A stretch of 64,000 bases of DNA from Psychromonas sp. Urea-02u-13 (GCF_002835995.1 NZ_PJBZ01000038.1:26718-90717); one strand, 5' to 3'. Shown: positions 16,954-27,022, numbered from the stretch's first letter. Notes: generated by a model from the letters alone, not told the origin. A program made the numbers and translations.

Positions 16954-18500
16954 TAAAAGTCCCTCCATGTACCAGATATTAGGCGATAACCATTACCAAT
17001 GGAGTCTTGATTCATTTCAGAATATAACGCCCCTAGAAGTAATTTGTCATAATTAGCAGAAAAATGCTCTTTTGTATCTTGTTGCCCCGTACTACTTTCA
17101 TCTTGGCTTTCAGTTGTTCTACCACTATAAGTACATTTATATTCACTTAATAACGCGCCATCGACCGTTACTCCACTCAAATTAACCGTGACCAGATCAC
17201 TTTTTAATACCGTGTCACGGGAAAAATCACCATCTATCCCGACAAACTCCTCTACACCATCCACAAGTTTCACAAGCTGTTCATCTTCATTAAAATAGAC
17301 CCCCTCTAAACCATCAATAACGGTGCCATTGAAATCTGTTAAAATATCTACGCCATCTACATTTGTATCCACTAAAACACTTGGGAGTAGGTGCAACATC
17401 CCCATCACTTTCGCCCCCGTATTGGGAGCAGTGACGAAACTACCACCTTCAACAAATACTAATTTAGGGTGTTTTGTAGAGCCAATCGTTAATATTTTAT
17501 TTTCTGAACTAACACTTTGTTCGGCATAGGAGTTGCTAATTTCACAATCACCAGTAATGAAAATAACATCATCCTGTTCCCCTACATCCTGTAATTCTTC
17601 ATCGCAACGCTCACCATCTATTAATATCACTCCAGATTCACCAACCTCTGCTGAGTATTCTTTAATTTTTACAATATTTTCTTCGCTAAACTCAATTCCG
17701 TAAGTTGCTTCAAATAAAGATGTTGGTGTTTCAATAACTGAATTATTGACTGGAATCCCAAAAATAGTAGAGCCTGGTTTCACACTTGACTCCCAGATAC
17801 CTTCATTATCTAAGACTGCATTATCACTATCATCTGAACTGCCACTCATATCAAAACTATTTTGATTATATGTAGTAGCGCTAGTATCCATACCCGAACA
17901 CTCATCAGTCGCTTTACCCAAAATACCAGGGTTACTCTCAATAATTGTCTCTGCAATATTTCCATCCGCGAGGCAGTCTTGCGGATCCAGTCCATTACAA
18001 CCGCTATTACCACTATTGAATTTATAAAAATTTATTTTCCCATTTACACCAATCGGCGACTCAGGAATTGTGAAGTTTACATATGTCTCAACATCTAACG
18101 CTATAACCCGCGTAGCACTCTCGTCCATTGACTTACCTATAGATTCAATCGAAACACCACTTGCAGAGCCACTCACAGTGACAGAGTAGTGATTCGCAGT
18201 AGAGGGATATATCACCTCCCCATTATTAGAGTTATATAAGTCTTCATGTAATTTTTTAGCCAAAGCAGGATCATCTAAAATGCTCAGTACAAAATTCATG
18301 CCTGACTCTGCATTTGCGAAGGCTTCATTATTACGGTAATAATTACCAATGATCTGATTATCAACTAATTGAGAGGACGCCATATTAGCCGTAAATACAA
18401 TACCTGCGACGCTAAGTAAAATAGCAGAGGTTAACACCGCAAAACCTTGCTGTGTTTTTAGTTTTTTAAAAGGTAATTTATTGCAGGTATTAGGTAACAT
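16953..18500 (-). CDS. PilX-like minor pilin with a large extracellular domain
   Basis: A 515-residue protein with the PilX N-terminal pattern: basic leader, QQGFAVLTSAILLSVAGI with cleavage after G and no Glu5, then the helix NYYRNNEAFANAESGMNF. PilX and GspK proteins act at the tip complex of type IV pili or type II secretion pseudopili. Usual PilX proteins are 150-200 residues; here about 350 further residues form an acidic, cysteine-containing domain rich in Ser, Asp and Gly. Only two genes make up the cassette; no PilW, FimT or PilY1 is adjacent. The start at 18500 (MLPNTCNKL) follows CGGAG; the in-frame ATG at 18521 lacks a ribosome site. The 407 bp upstream, toward acs, show no gene. 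Confidence 0.72.
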   Translation of the reverse strand: MLPNTCNKLPFKKLKTQQGFAVLTSAILLSVAGIVFTANMASSQLVDNQIIGNYYRNNEAFANAESGMNFVLSILDDPALAKKLHEDLYNSNNGEVIYPSTANHYSVTVSGSASGVSIESIGKSMDESATRVIALDVETYVNFTIPESPIGVNGKINFYKFNSGNSGCNGLDPQDCLADGNIAETIIESNPGILGKATDECSGMDTSATTYNQNSFDMSGSSDDSDNAVLDNEGIWESSVKPGSTIFGIPVNNSVIETPTSLFEATYGIEFSEENIVKIKEYSAEVGESGVILIDGERCDEELQDVGEQDDVIFITGDCEISNSYAEQSVSSENKILTIGSTKHPKLVFVEGGSFVTAPNTGAKVMGMLHLLPSVLVDTNVDGVDILTDFNGTVIDGLEGVYFNEDEQLVKLVDGVEEFVGIDGDFSRDTVLKSDLVTVNLSGVTVDGALLSEYKCTYSGRTTESQDESSTGQQDTKEHFSANYDKLLLGALYSEMNQDSIGNGYRLISGTWRDF

Positions 18501-18907
18501 AATAGACTCCGGGAAAGTCATTTAAGTATGTAAATACACTTAAAAAACAGAATTTACTGAAGAATTTTAGTCTAAAAATCACTGTTAAAAATCTAAATTT
18601 TCACTTTCAAAGCGCGTAAAAGACTAATATCCATCACTAAGTTTAGAAAAGAAAACCTAAAAGTAAACTAACCAACATAAGATAAAACAATGATCTTTCC
18701 AAGGCGGTTTATAGCTCCCTGTTTTTATTGATATTGATCCCAAAAACAATTTTACATACTCAACTGGTTAACATTTGTTTAACAAGCTCAAGCCACCTCA
18801 CAATTTATTTTTTGTTGCTGTTTTAGAATGTCCGTCTAAATATCAGACAATTTCAAGTATTTATGTGCAAACCAAATGCTTGTCTCTTTAATTATGTGGA
18901 GTTAAGA

Positions 18908-20854
18908 ATGAGTGGAAATCACGTTTACCCTGTATCAGCTGAATTAGCTGAAAAAAGCCTACTAACTAATGAGCAATATCTAGCAGACTATGCATCATCC
19001 ATAAGTGATCCTGACGCATTTTGGGGTGAAAAAGGTAAAATTTTAGATTGGATAAAACCTTATACTAAAGTAAAAAACACCTCTTATGCGCCTGGTAATA
19101 TCGATATTAAATGGTTTGAAGATGGCGAACTTAACGTTTCTGCTAACTGTATTGATCGCCACCTTGCAACGAAAGGCGACCAAGTCGCTATTCTTTGGGA
19201 AGGCGACTCACCAGACCAAGACCAAAGCATCACTTATAACGAACTACATAAACGTGTTTGTAAGTTCTCAAATGCATTAAAAGCACAAGGCGTACAAAAA
19301 GGCGATGTAGTTTGCTTATACATGCCAATGACACCAGAAGCTGCCGTCGCAATGCTGGCTTGTACACGTATTGGCGCAGTACATTCAATTGTATTTGGTG
19401 GCTTTTCACCAGAAGCGATTGCAGGTCGTATTATTGATAGTAAATCAAAAATCGTTATCACTGCCGACCAAGGTCGCCGTGGTGGTCGCGTAGTCCCTCT
19501 TAAAGCAAATGTTGATGAAGCCCTAGAGAAAAAAGGCACTGATTGCGTTGAGAAAGTAATTGTATTTAAAAACACGGGTGGCGATGTCGCTTGGCATGAA
19601 CAGCGCGATTTAGATTGGGAAACGATCACTGAACCCCAATCTGAAGAATGTGCACCAACGGCAATGAACGCAGAAGATCCTCTATTTATTCTTTACACAT
19701 CAGGTTCAACAGGTACGCCAAAAGGTGTTTTACACACAACCGGTGGTTACCTTGTTTACGCAACAATGACATTCAAATATGTATTTGATTACCAAGAGGG
19801 TGACATTTACTGGTGTACTGCTGATGTAGGCTGGATCACCGGTCACAGTTACTTGGTATACGGACCACTCGCAAATGGTGCTACAACACTGTTATTTGAA
19901 GGTGTTCCAAACTACCCAACAACAGCTCGTATGAGTGAAGTTGTTGATAAACACAATGTTACTTTACTTTATACGGCACCCACTGCGATTCGAGCATTAA
20001 TGGCTAAAGGTGATGACGCGATTAAAGGGACTTCACGTAAGTCATTACGTCTTTTAGGATCAGTGGGTGAGCCCATTAACCCTGAAGCATGGGAATGGTA
20101 TTACGACAAGATTGGTAATAAATCTTGCCCTATCGTTGATACGTGGTGGCAAACAGAAACAGGTGGTATTTTAATTACACCGCTCCCAGGTGCAACTGAT
20201 CTTAAACCCGGTTCAGCAACACGCCCATTCTTTGGCGTACAACCTGCATTAGTTGATAATGAAGGTGTTATTTTAGAAGGCGCGGTTGAAGGTAACTTAG
20301 TTATTCTTGATAGCTGGCCAGGACAAATGCGTACGTTATTTAATAACCATGATCGTTTTGAGCAAACTTACTTCTCAACCTTTAAAAACATGTACACAAC
20401 AGGTGATGGCGCACGTCGCGATGAAGATGGTTATTTCTGGATCACCGGTCGTGTTGATGACGTATTGAATGTTTCTGGTCATCGTATGGGTACCGCTGAA
20501 ATCGAAAGTGCATTAGTATCTCATCCTAAAATTGCAGAAGCAGCCGTTGTTGGTGTGCCGCATGAAATTAAAGGCCAAGGTATTTATGCTTATGTAACCT
20601 TGAATGACGGAGAATATTCTTCTCCTGAACTTTATGCTGAAGTGAAGCAGTGGGTTCGTAAAGAGATTGGGCCAATCGCAACACCTGATATCTTGCATTG
20701 GGCAGAGGGGTTACCAAAAACACGTTCAGGTAAGATTATGCGTCGTATTTTACGTAAAATCGCGACTGGCGAAAGTGATCAGCTTGGTGATACATCCACA
20801 TTAGCTGATCCAAGTGTTGTTGATCAGCTAATCAAAGAAAATGCAGAGCTATAA
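18908..20854 (+). CDS. acs: Acetyl-CoA synthetase (AMP-forming)
   Basis: A 648-residue enzyme that turns acetate, ATP and CoA into acetyl-CoA for acetate scavenging. Adenylation motif [37 protein letters not shown] and the C-terminal [11 protein letters not shown], which includes the lysine controlled by acetylation in Salmonella and E. coli. The start at 18908 follows GGAG and matches the family N-terminus; an in-frame ATG at 18863 would add 15 residues without family support. It is monocistronic, followed by a hairpin region leading to aroQ. A carboxylate symporter at 3493 and nagA are likely sources of its acetate. Confidence 0.97.
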   Translation: MSGNHVYPVSAELAEKSLLTNEQYLADYASSISDPDAFWGEKGKILDWIKPYTKVKNTSYAPGNIDIKWFEDGELNVSANCIDRHLATKGDQVAILWEGDSPDQDQSITYNELHKRVCKFSNALKAQGVQKGDVVCLYMPMTPEAAVAMLACTRIGAVHSIVFGGFSPEAIAGRIIDSKSKIVITADQGRRGGRVVPLKANVDEALEKKGTDCVEKVIVFKNTGGDVAWHEQRDLDWETITEPQSEECAPTAMNAEDPLFILYTSGSTGTPKGVLHTTGGYLVYATMTFKYVFDYQEGDIYWCTADVGWITGHSYLVYGPLANGATTLLFEGVPNYPTTARMSEVVDKHNVTLLYTAPTAIRALMAKGDDAIKGTSRKSLRLLGSVGEPINPEAWEWYYDKIGNKSCPIVDTWWQTETGGILITPLPGATDLKPGSATRPFFGVQPALVDNEGVILEGAVEGNLVILDSWPGQMRTLFNNHDRFEQTYFSTFKNMYTTGDGARRDEDGYFWITGRVDDVLNVSGHRMGTAEIESALVSHPKIAEAAVVGVPHEIKGQGIYAYVTLNDGEYSSPELYAEVKQWVRKEIGPIATPDILHWAEGLPKTRSGKIMRRILRKIATGESDQLGDTSTLADPSVVDQLIKENAEL

Positions 20855-20863
20855 ATAGCCCTA

Positions 20864-20979
20864 CTAACTGGAAGTGAGAGATGCCTCTCGCCTTGTTTCT
20901 TTGATAAACAGAGAATACTAGCCAGTTAATTGCCAAGCAGTTAGACTCCTAAATATATTGATTTAGGAGTCTTTTTTTT
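20864..20979 (+). promoter_or_regulatory. Structured leader with terminator overlapping the aroQ ribosome site
   Basis: The terminator stem GACTCCTAAAT (20944-20954) and ATTTAGGAGTC (20961-20971) is followed by eight T and then directly by the aroQ ATG at 20980. AGGAG inside the 3' arm (about 20965-20969) is the only Shine-Dalgarno candidate. Upstream, CTAACTG (20864-20870) can pair with CAGTTAG (20938-20944), and TAACTGG (20865-20871) with CCAGTTA (20922-20928). These pairings exclude each other, and the first one touches the terminator stem. The segment also ends acs transcription. Confidence 0.6.
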
Positions 20980-21429
20980 ATGCCCAAGAAAATAAATGTT
21001 TTAGTCTTAAATGGCCCCAATTTAAACCTACTCGGACAACGTGAACCCGAGGTCTACGGAACACAAACTTTAAGCGATATTATTAATAGACTGACGCTAG
21101 AAGCGAACGCGCTAGATATTGAGCTTACCCATCTGCAAAGTAACCGTGAATATGAGTTAATAGAAAAAATTCATGACGCGTTTAATCATATTGATTTTAT
21201 TATCATTAACCCTGCAGCATTCACCCATACGAGTGTTGCGATAAGAGATGCACTGCTTGGCGTTAATATCCCTTTCATCGAAGTGCATCTCTCAAACGTA
21301 CATGCACGGGAAAGTTTCCGTCATCACTCTTATCTGTCTGATGTTGCGCGTGGTGTGATTTGTGGATTAGGCGCTAAAGGTTATTCTTTTGCTTTGCAGT
21401 CTGTTCGCGATCAATTAGCGATAGCCTAA
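20980..21429 (+). CDS. aroQ: 3-dehydroquinate dehydratase, type II
   Basis: A 149-residue dodecameric enzyme of the shikimate pathway that dehydrates 3-dehydroquinate. Motifs: [21 protein letters not shown] (active-site Tyr), [16 protein letters not shown] and [15 protein letters not shown] with the catalytic His. The length is typical. In many relatives aroQ precedes accB-accC; here these are absent and aroQ stands alone after acs. The start codon directly follows a terminator T run, so expression probably depends on leader structure. Confidence 0.96.
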   Translation: MPKKINVLVLNGPNLNLLGQREPEVYGTQTLSDIINRLTLEANALDIELTHLQSNREYELIEKIHDAFNHIDFIIINPAAFTHTSVAIRDALLGVNIPFIEVHLSNVHARESFRHHSYLSDVARGVICGLGAKGYSFALQSVRDQLAIA

Positions 21430-21488
21430 GAAATTAAATATCGCCTGTTATTAAACGTGACTTTGTTCACACAAATACGCTTGTATGT

Positions 21489-21544
21489 ATTGTTTACTCC
21501 TCGAGGAACAAAAAACTACCCGGGTAGGTAGTTACGTAAACAAT
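21489..21544. repeat. Branched palindromic element downstream of aroQ
   Basis: An outer 9-bp perfect stem ATTGTTTAC (21489-21497) and GTAAACAAT (21536-21544) encloses two palindromes, TCCTCGAGGA (21498-21507) and CTACCCGGGTAG (21516-21527; alternatively AACTACC/GGTAGTT). The layout (outer stem with two inner hairpins) matches the nagB-nagA element although the sequences differ. Confidence 0.55.
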
Positions 21545-21675
21545 CAAGGTAGGGCATTCTTAACTTGTCTTAAGGAATTAAGGAATTAAGGCATAGTAGT
21601 AAACCCACTTTTGATGCCCAACAAATGGATTTGATTGTTATAAAAATTTGTAATAATAAGAGACATATTACAGGC

Positions 21676-21704
21676 AAGCCTAACTTTGTTAGGCTTTTTT
21701 TTGG
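21676..21704 (+). terminator. Terminator without an obvious gene upstream
   Basis: Stem AAGCCTAAC/GTTAGGCTT (21676-21684, 21688-21696), loop TTT, followed by eight T. It lies 247 bp after aroQ, far enough for a separate small RNA or a long aroQ 3' end. Confidence 0.8.
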
Positions 21705-21771
21705 TTTTTTTTTGCTAAGGTTATTAGCTAAAGTGTTATTATGATCAATAAGTTATATCCAATTTAATCTT

Positions 21772-23436
21772 ATGAGTACTATGCAGACTAACAAAGAGTT
21801 TCTATTTAAAAGATGGCAGTCACTACGCCTTTATAACATCGTTATCCTTAGCGCTTTCCTGCTTTTCTATGCGGTAGGCACACTGCAAAGCTATAGTGTT
21901 TTCACGCCTCCAGCCGCCTTTAACTTACCTATTTCATTACCGCTTATTGCTATCTTTTTGTGTGCTTATCTTATTCATTGTTTGCTCGCTAAGAAAGATC
22001 AACAAAGCATTTTATTAATACCAATAGTCACGCTCTTTACCACATTATTTATCACTATTAATAGCCACTTCGAAACAGAAACATCACAGAATAGCTTTCT
22101 CTATTTCACTCTGTTATTACCGCTTTTTTACGCCTATCTGCTCTCTTATAACTTTCAATTACTGATCGCGAATAACGCGATTGCCATCATTAGTTATAGT
22201 TTTACAGCCGTTGTGGGTGATACCAGTACGCTGGTATTTATTTTGAATTTAACATTCCTCTTTACACTTGGTTTTTTAACTATTTACTCGCATATAAAGA
22301 ACAATACTTACACCTCAAAAAATAGCGTAATGAAAGCCAATCGAGGACCAACACTCAGTAAACAACATTCACTTTATTTAAAAAGTATCATTCATGATAT
22401 CAGACAGCCTTTAAGTAGCTTATCGCTCTATAGCCATTTACTTGAAAAACAAGTTCAGGACGATCAACAATCACTGCTTGTCGAAAATCTATTAGGCGCC
22501 TCAAAACAATTAGATCGTTGGTTATCTTCACTACTTGAACTCGCCACACTTGATTCTAAAAGCCAACAAGCGAATGTAAAAAACACACCGCTAAAGACTT
22601 CTCTGTTTACAGTCATCAAAAAATACAACGATCAAGCAACTGAAAAAAATATGCGTCTAAAGGTTCGCTTAACCAAAGCCGTTCTTTATACAGACAGCAA
22701 ACTACTCAGCGATGTCATCGACAATTTATTAAGTAATGCTTTCTTACATGGTTTACAAACACCAGGTACCACTGTGTTATTAAGCGCTCGCCAATTACAG
22801 TCCGGCATAAACATTCAAATTTGGAATAAAGGCCCACGCATCAATGCTGATCACCTTGATTCTCTATTCGATGAATTGTATTACCCTAAAAATCCTCATC
22901 ATAATAAAGCCAAAGGGCTAGGATTAGGGCTCGCGCTATCACAGCGAAAAGCTTTACTTTTAAATACTCAAATTCAGGTAAAAACCTCTGATAATGGTTG
23001 TTGCTTCTCGCTTAAAATAGCGAAAGGAATAGAAACGCCTGAAGTTTATGCTCCCGTGTGTTTAACCAAGGAAAACAGTGAGCACATTTTATTGATTGAT
23101 GATGATGCGAGTATTCTGACGGCACTCTCCATGTTATTAGAGAACTGGGGATATAGTGTAGATTGTGCGGAAAATAGTGAGCAAGCAATAGAGGCATTAA
23201 CCACCGGAAACTTTGCCCTTATTATTTCAGACTACCGATTGCCCGGTGCGAAAAATGGTATTGACCTCATAAAAATAGCGCAACAGAAACAAGGCATTCC
23301 TTCGGTATTATTAACCGGTGAGGTGGATCCTGATAAGCTGAAAGAGGGGGAATTCAGAAGTTATAAAATATTACACAAACCCATAAAGCCGGCAGCATTA
23401 CGATTATTACTACGACAACTATTAGCGCCTAAATAA
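21772..23436 (+). CDS. Hybrid sensor histidine kinase with C-terminal receiver
   Basis: A 554-residue inner-membrane kinase. Six hydrophobic segments fill residues about 20-185 with only short loops, so the signal is probably sensed within the membrane. HisKA carries His208 in SIIHDIRQPLSS. HATPase has N box NLLSNAFLHGL and G box KGLGLGLALSQ. A receiver domain follows (HILLIDDDAS, Asp487 in IISDYRLPG, Lys in HKPIKP). It converges on a LuxR-type response regulator with a 45-bp gap, and the two are likely partners. It is not the symporter-fused kinase CrbS that controls acs in vibrios, because the membrane part is far too short. The start has only a weak ribosome site; ATG 21781 is an alternative. 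Confidence 0.85.
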   Translation: MSTMQTNKEFLFKRWQSLRLYNIVILSAFLLFYAVGTLQSYSVFTPPAAFNLPISLPLIAIFLCAYLIHCLLAKKDQQSILLIPIVTLFTTLFITINSHFETETSQNSFLYFTLLLPLFYAYLLSYNFQLLIANNAIAIISYSFTAVVGDTSTLVFILNLTFLFTLGFLTIYSHIKNNTYTSKNSVMKANRGPTLSKQHSLYLKSIIHDIRQPLSSLSLYSHLLEKQVQDDQQSLLVENLLGASKQLDRWLSSLLELATLDSKSQQANVKNTPLKTSLFTVIKKYNDQATEKNMRLKVRLTKAVLYTDSKLLSDVIDNLLSNAFLHGLQTPGTTVLLSARQLQSGINIQIWNKGPRINADHLDSLFDELYYPKNPHHNKAKGLGLGLALSQRKALLLNTQIQVKTSDNGCCFSLKIAKGIETPEVYAPVCLTKENSEHILLIDDDASILTALSMLLENWGYSVDCAENSEQAIEALTTGNFALIISDYRLPGAKNGIDLIKIAQQKQGIPSVLLTGEVDPDKLKEGEFRSYKILHKPIKPAALRLLLRQLLAPK

Positions 23437-23481
23437 GGCTTATTGCACTAACTGCGTAGTCAGTTGAAAAAGGAAGAGAGG

Positions 23482-24120
23482 TTAAGCGGTTAACAAGCCA
23501 ACTTGTATTGCTTTTTCGATGGCTTTAGCACGACTATTAACACCCGAGACTTCTAGCACCTGATAGATGCCCTTTTGATGAAACTTAACCGTATCAGGAG
23601 AAATCGATAATAACAGTGCAATTTCTCGATTCGTTTTTCCGCTATGTATCAGCGATAAAATTTCCGTTTGGCGATCTGATAAGTGATACAGCTCTTTATT
23701 CTTTTTCTCTTCTAATATTAACAGTTCTAATTGTGCTTTTATTTCTGTTGGAATAAAAACATCTCCCATCAATACCGCTTCTAAACCAATTAACATGTCC
23801 TGTGGCGAATAAGATTTAGGAATAAACCCCATCGCACCTTTTTGTAAGGCAGTCACAACCTCTTTATAGTCTTCGCAGGCAGACAGCACAATCACCGGTG
23901 ATAAAATTTGTCGTTTGGCCAGTTCATCAATCATACAAATGCCGTCCATCTCGGGCATGCAGAGATCCATCAGAATGAGATCTGGTTGCAACTGCTCGAT
24001 CTGCATCAAAGCAATCATAGGGTTATCAAAAACTAACACCTCATTCTCACTATTTTCGAGGGTTAATTTTAACCCATGTAAAAATAGCTGGTGATCGTCG
24101 ATAATCACAATTTTATTCAT
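23482..24120 (-). CDS. LuxR/NarL-family response regulator
   Basis: A 212-residue two-domain regulator. Receiver: VIIDDHQ with the acidic pair, phospho-acceptor Asp52 in LILMDLCMP, and Lys in FIPKS. Output: LuxR helix-turn-helix LSDRQTEILSLIHSGKTNRE and then ISPDTVKFH. I place the start at ATG 24120, which gives the usual family beginning MNKIVIIDDH. The frame is open to a TTG at 24180 but the extra 20 residues are not receiver sequence. It faces the hybrid kinase at 21772, its probable phosphodonor through the kinase receiver or directly. Targets are unknown. Confidence 0.85.
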   Translation of the reverse strand: MNKIVIIDDHQLFLHGLKLTLENSENEVLVFDNPMIALMQIEQLQPDLILMDLCMPEMDGICMIDELAKRQILSPVIVLSACEDYKEVVTALQKGAMGFIPKSYSPQDMLIGLEAVLMGDVFIPTEIKAQLELLILEEKKNKELYHLSDRQTEILSLIHSGKTNREIALLLSISPDTVKFHQKGIYQVLEVSGVNSRAKAIEKAIQVGLLTA

Positions 24121-24310
24121 TGGCGAACTCGTGGTTAAATATCGCGTGATTTTATAATAATTTGTAGAATTTACAATCAACTTGTACTGATTAACGGCAA
24201 TATGTTTGTATTTTGTCTAGTTAATCCCACTCAGTAACGCCTTACTGCATTGGAATATTATTCACTTCCCCTGTATTCTCCCCCAAAACTCAATAAACAG
24301 GATGCAAACT

Positions 24311-25195
24311 ATGCCTTGGATACAACTTAAATTAAATGCAACATCAGCTAACGCAGAAGATATTGGTGAATTACTAATGAATAACGATGCGCTTTCAGCA
24401 ACCTTTACCGATGCACAAGACACCCCTGTTTTTGAACCACTACCAGGTGAAACACGACTTTGGGGTGATACAGATATTACCGGTCTTTATGAAGCTGATG
24501 CCGATATGACATCTATCATTGAAGTGCTTAAAAAAAGCCCTCTATTAGCTGATGATTTTGCTTATAAAATTGAGCAATTAGAAGATAAAGATTGGGAACG
24601 TGAATGGATGGATAACTTCCACCCAATGCAGTTTGGCAAACGTTTATGGATTTGCCCAAGCTGGAAGCCAGTACCTGATGAAAATGCAGTTAACGTGATG
24701 CTTGATCCTGGCCTAGCTTTTGGTACAGGTACACACCCAACAACAGCACTTTGCCTAGCATGGCTTGATGGGCAAGACTTACAAGATAAAGTCATTATCG
24801 ACTTTGGTTGTGGCTCAGGTATTTTAGCTATTGCAGCTCTTAAACTCGGTGCAAAACGTGTTATCGGTATTGATATCGATCCACAAGCAATTACTGCAAG
24901 TCGTGATAACGCACAACGTAATAACGTATCAGACCAACTTGAACTTTACTTACCAGCCGACATGCCAGAAGGCATTTTAGCGGACGTTTTAGTGGCAAAT
25001 ATTCTTGCTGGACCACTACGTGAATTGTCTACAAGTATCGAAGCATTGATCAAACCAACGGGTAAACTTGCTCTTTCAGGCATTCTAGAACAACAAGCGG
25101 CTGAGTTACTTGAAACTTACGGTCAGTGGTTTGAGATGGACAAAGCAGAAATAAAAGAAGAGTGGGCACGTCTATCGGGCCAAAAGCGCTCATAA
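24311..25195 (+). CDS. prmA: Ribosomal protein L11 methyltransferase
   Basis: A 294-residue SAM-dependent enzyme that trimethylates L11 at several amino groups. An N-terminal substrate-recognition domain (MPWIQLKLN) is followed by the class I methyltransferase domain with [20 protein letters not shown] and [13 protein letters not shown]. The ATG at 24311 gives the family start and has AGG at the right distance; ATG 24302 lies directly on that AGG and is rejected. It precedes dusB-fis, an arrangement common in gammaproteobacteria, but dusB has its own promoter about 110 bp downstream. Confidence 0.95.
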   Translation: MPWIQLKLNATSANAEDIGELLMNNDALSATFTDAQDTPVFEPLPGETRLWGDTDITGLYEADADMTSIIEVLKKSPLLADDFAYKIEQLEDKDWEREWMDNFHPMQFGKRLWICPSWKPVPDENAVNVMLDPGLAFGTGTHPTTALCLAWLDGQDLQDKVIIDFGCGSGILAIAALKLGAKRVIGIDIDPQAITASRDNAQRNNVSDQLELYLPADMPEGILADVLVANILAGPLRELSTSIEALIKPTGKLALSGILEQQAAELLETYGQWFEMDKAEIKEEWARLSGQKRS

Positions 25196-25268
25196 AACAG
25201 ACAATAAGCCATCAAAAATGAGATCAATCTGAATATTGGGCGATTTGCAAGCAAAATAATTGCGCTAT

Positions 25269-25283
25269 GGTCAATTATTAACC
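25269..25283. promoter_or_regulatory. Fis binding site in the dusB-fis promoter
   Basis: GGTCAATTATTAACC matches every informative position of the Fis consensus GNtYAaWWWtTRaNC. Its centre is near -43 relative to the start site predicted from the -10 at 25307, close to the position of autoregulatory site II of the E. coli fis promoter. Confidence 0.65.
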
Positions 25284-25306
25284 TTTATTCTGTTTGCAAA
25301 AATGCG

Positions 25307-25320
25307 TACACTACGCCGCC
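25307..25320 (+). promoter_or_regulatory. dusB-fis promoter -10 with GC-rich discriminator
   Basis: TACACT (25307-25312) is followed by ACGCCGCC, a GC-rich discriminator of the kind that makes the fis operon sensitive to ppGpp. No good -35 hexamer is visible upstream, as in enteric fis promoters. Confidence 0.55.
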
Positions 25321-25347
25321 TTGAGTTAGAGAGATTGGCTGTTTTAT

Positions 25348-26307
25348 ATGCACATTGGACAACATCAATTAAAGAACAAAATTATTTTAGCACCAATGGC
25401 TGGGGTGACCGATCGCCCCTTTCGTGAACTTTGTCGAAGCCAAGGTGCTGGACTGGCTGTTTCTGAAATGCTGTCATCTAATCCACGTGTATGGAATAGT
25501 AAAAAATCTAGATTAAGAATGGATTACCATGGCGAATCGGGTATTCGCTCCGTGCAAATTGCAGGCGCAGAGCCAATTGCAATGGCCGTTGCTGCACAGT
25601 TATGTGTACAGCAAGGCGCGCAGATTGTTGATATCAATATGGGTTGTCCCGCTAAAAAAGTGAATAAGAAAAAAGCAGGCTCAGCTTTACTGCCTCACCC
25701 TGATCTTGTGAAAGCAATTTTAGAAAGTGTCGTAGATGCGGTTGATATACCTGTTACTTTGAAGATTCGCACTGGCTGGGACCCGGAAAGTAGAAACGGT
25801 CTAGAAATAGCACAAATTGCCCAAAATGCTGGTATCCAAGCACTTGCAGTACATGGTCGAACTCGCCAATGCCTTTATAAAGGTGAAGCAGAGTACGACA
25901 CAATAAAAATAATTAAAGAAAATGTAACTATACCTGTGATTGCGAATGGTGATATCACCAGTGTTGAAAAAGCCAAATATGTGCTCGACTACACTGGCGC
26001 AGACGCCATTATGATTGGACGAGGCGCACAAGGTGCACCTTGGATATTCAACGATATAAACCACTACTTAACCACTGGTGAACATAGAACACCATTGGGA
26101 AAACAGGAAGTTACCTCAATTCTACTTAATCACGTGCAAGCATTGCATGGGTTTTATGGCGAAGTGATGGGACCCCGTATTGCTAGGAAGCATGTAGGCT
26201 GGTATTTACAATCGCAAGACCAATTAGGTTGCTTTAAACGACAATTTAATGCCATTGACTGCGCTACCGAGCAGTTAAAGTCATTAGAAATTTATTTGAA
26301 TAATTAA
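25348..26307 (+). CDS. dusB: tRNA-dihydrouridine synthase B
   Basis: A 319-residue flavoenzyme that reduces uridine (position 17 in E. coli) in tRNA. It is a TIM barrel with FMN site [23 protein letters not shown] with catalytic Cys100, KIRTGW, VHGRTR and IANGDI. The C-terminal helical tRNA-binding region includes HVGWYL. It is the first gene of the dusB-fis operon, 13 bp before fis, as in enterics. Confidence 0.96.
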   Translation: MHIGQHQLKNKIILAPMAGVTDRPFRELCRSQGAGLAVSEMLSSNPRVWNSKKSRLRMDYHGESGIRSVQIAGAEPIAMAVAAQLCVQQGAQIVDINMGCPAKKVNKKKAGSALLPHPDLVKAILESVVDAVDIPVTLKIRTGWDPESRNGLEIAQIAQNAGIQALAVHGRTRQCLYKGEAEYDTIKIIKENVTIPVIANGDITSVEKAKYVLDYTGADAIMIGRGAQGAPWIFNDINHYLTTGEHRTPLGKQEVTSILLNHVQALHGFYGEVMGPRIARKHVGWYLQSQDQLGCFKRQFNAIDCATEQLKSLEIYLNN

Positions 26308-26320
26308 AGAGTTAATAGCC

Positions 26321-26620
26321 ATGTTTGAACAAAATATTCCTCAAGAAGCACTTACAACGACAACTAGTATTCCGGCTACCGGGCAAATAACTCAAAAACC
26401 ACTTCGTGATTCAGTGCGTCAAGCTGTTTCAGGTTACGTGGCGCAATTAAACGGTCAAGATACGACTGAATTATACGAGTTAGTATTATCTGAAGTTGAA
26501 GCACCAATGTTAGATATCATTATGCAGTACACACGTGGTAACCAAACTCGTGCTGCAACTATGTTAGGTATTAACCGTGGTACGCTACGTAAGAAATTGA
26601 AAAAATATGGCATGGGTTAA
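26321..26620 (+). CDS. fis: DNA-binding protein Fis
   Basis: A 99-residue nucleoid protein and growth-phase regulator. The C-terminal helix-turn-helix [20 protein letters not shown] is nearly identical to that of E. coli Fis, while the N-terminal 25 residues are divergent as usual. It forms a dimer that bends DNA, acting on rRNA promoters and repressing its own operon. It is co-transcribed with dusB and followed by a strong terminator. Confidence 0.98.
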   Translation: MFEQNIPQEALTTTTSIPATGQITQKPLRDSVRQAVSGYVAQLNGQDTTELYELVLSEVEAPMLDIIMQYTRGNQTRAATMLGINRGTLRKKLKKYGMG

Positions 26621-26644
26621 TTAACCTAATAGCAATTTAAAAAA

Positions 26645-26667
26645 GCGACTTTTTAGTCGCTTTTTTT
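26645..26667 (+). terminator. Terminator of dusB-fis
   Basis: Stem GCGACT/AGTCGC (26645-26650, 26655-26660) with loop TTTT and seven T following. Confidence 0.88.
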
Positions 26668-26900
26668 ATGCCTTGATTTTATCAATAACTTTACACTTAG
26701 TGGCTAAAATCGCCTCAAATAATACCAATCGGCATAACCCCCCTTCAACGTAACTTACTTACCGTAATCGAAATAGACACTGAAAAATTTCTGTCACTTT
26801 TATGATTACGATAAACTGCTCGTCATGCACAAGCGTCACCTTTTTATGCATTGATCGCGCAATAAATGCCTTAACCCTGATTATTACCTCTTAGTTCTTT

Positions 26901-26960
26901 ATAATTCCTCGTTACAAAGTATCGAATCATCCTATTTAAAGGCACCTTCCGGTGGCTTTT
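26901..26960 (+). promoter_or_regulatory. Promoter and attenuator-like hairpin upstream of yjaG
   Basis: TATAAT at 26901-26906 is followed about 30 bp later by AAAGGCACC TTCC GGTGGCTTTTTT (26938-26959), a hairpin with one internal G-G mismatch and a T run, about 63 bp before the yjaG ATG. Transcripts from this promoter would meet the hairpin before the gene. The rest of the 402-bp gap after fis shows no gene. Confidence 0.4.
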
Positions 26961-27022
26961 TTGTTGATTCAATATATGCTTGCCCTTCTTTCAGGTAATT
27001 ACTTTCAACGATTAGGAAAACT

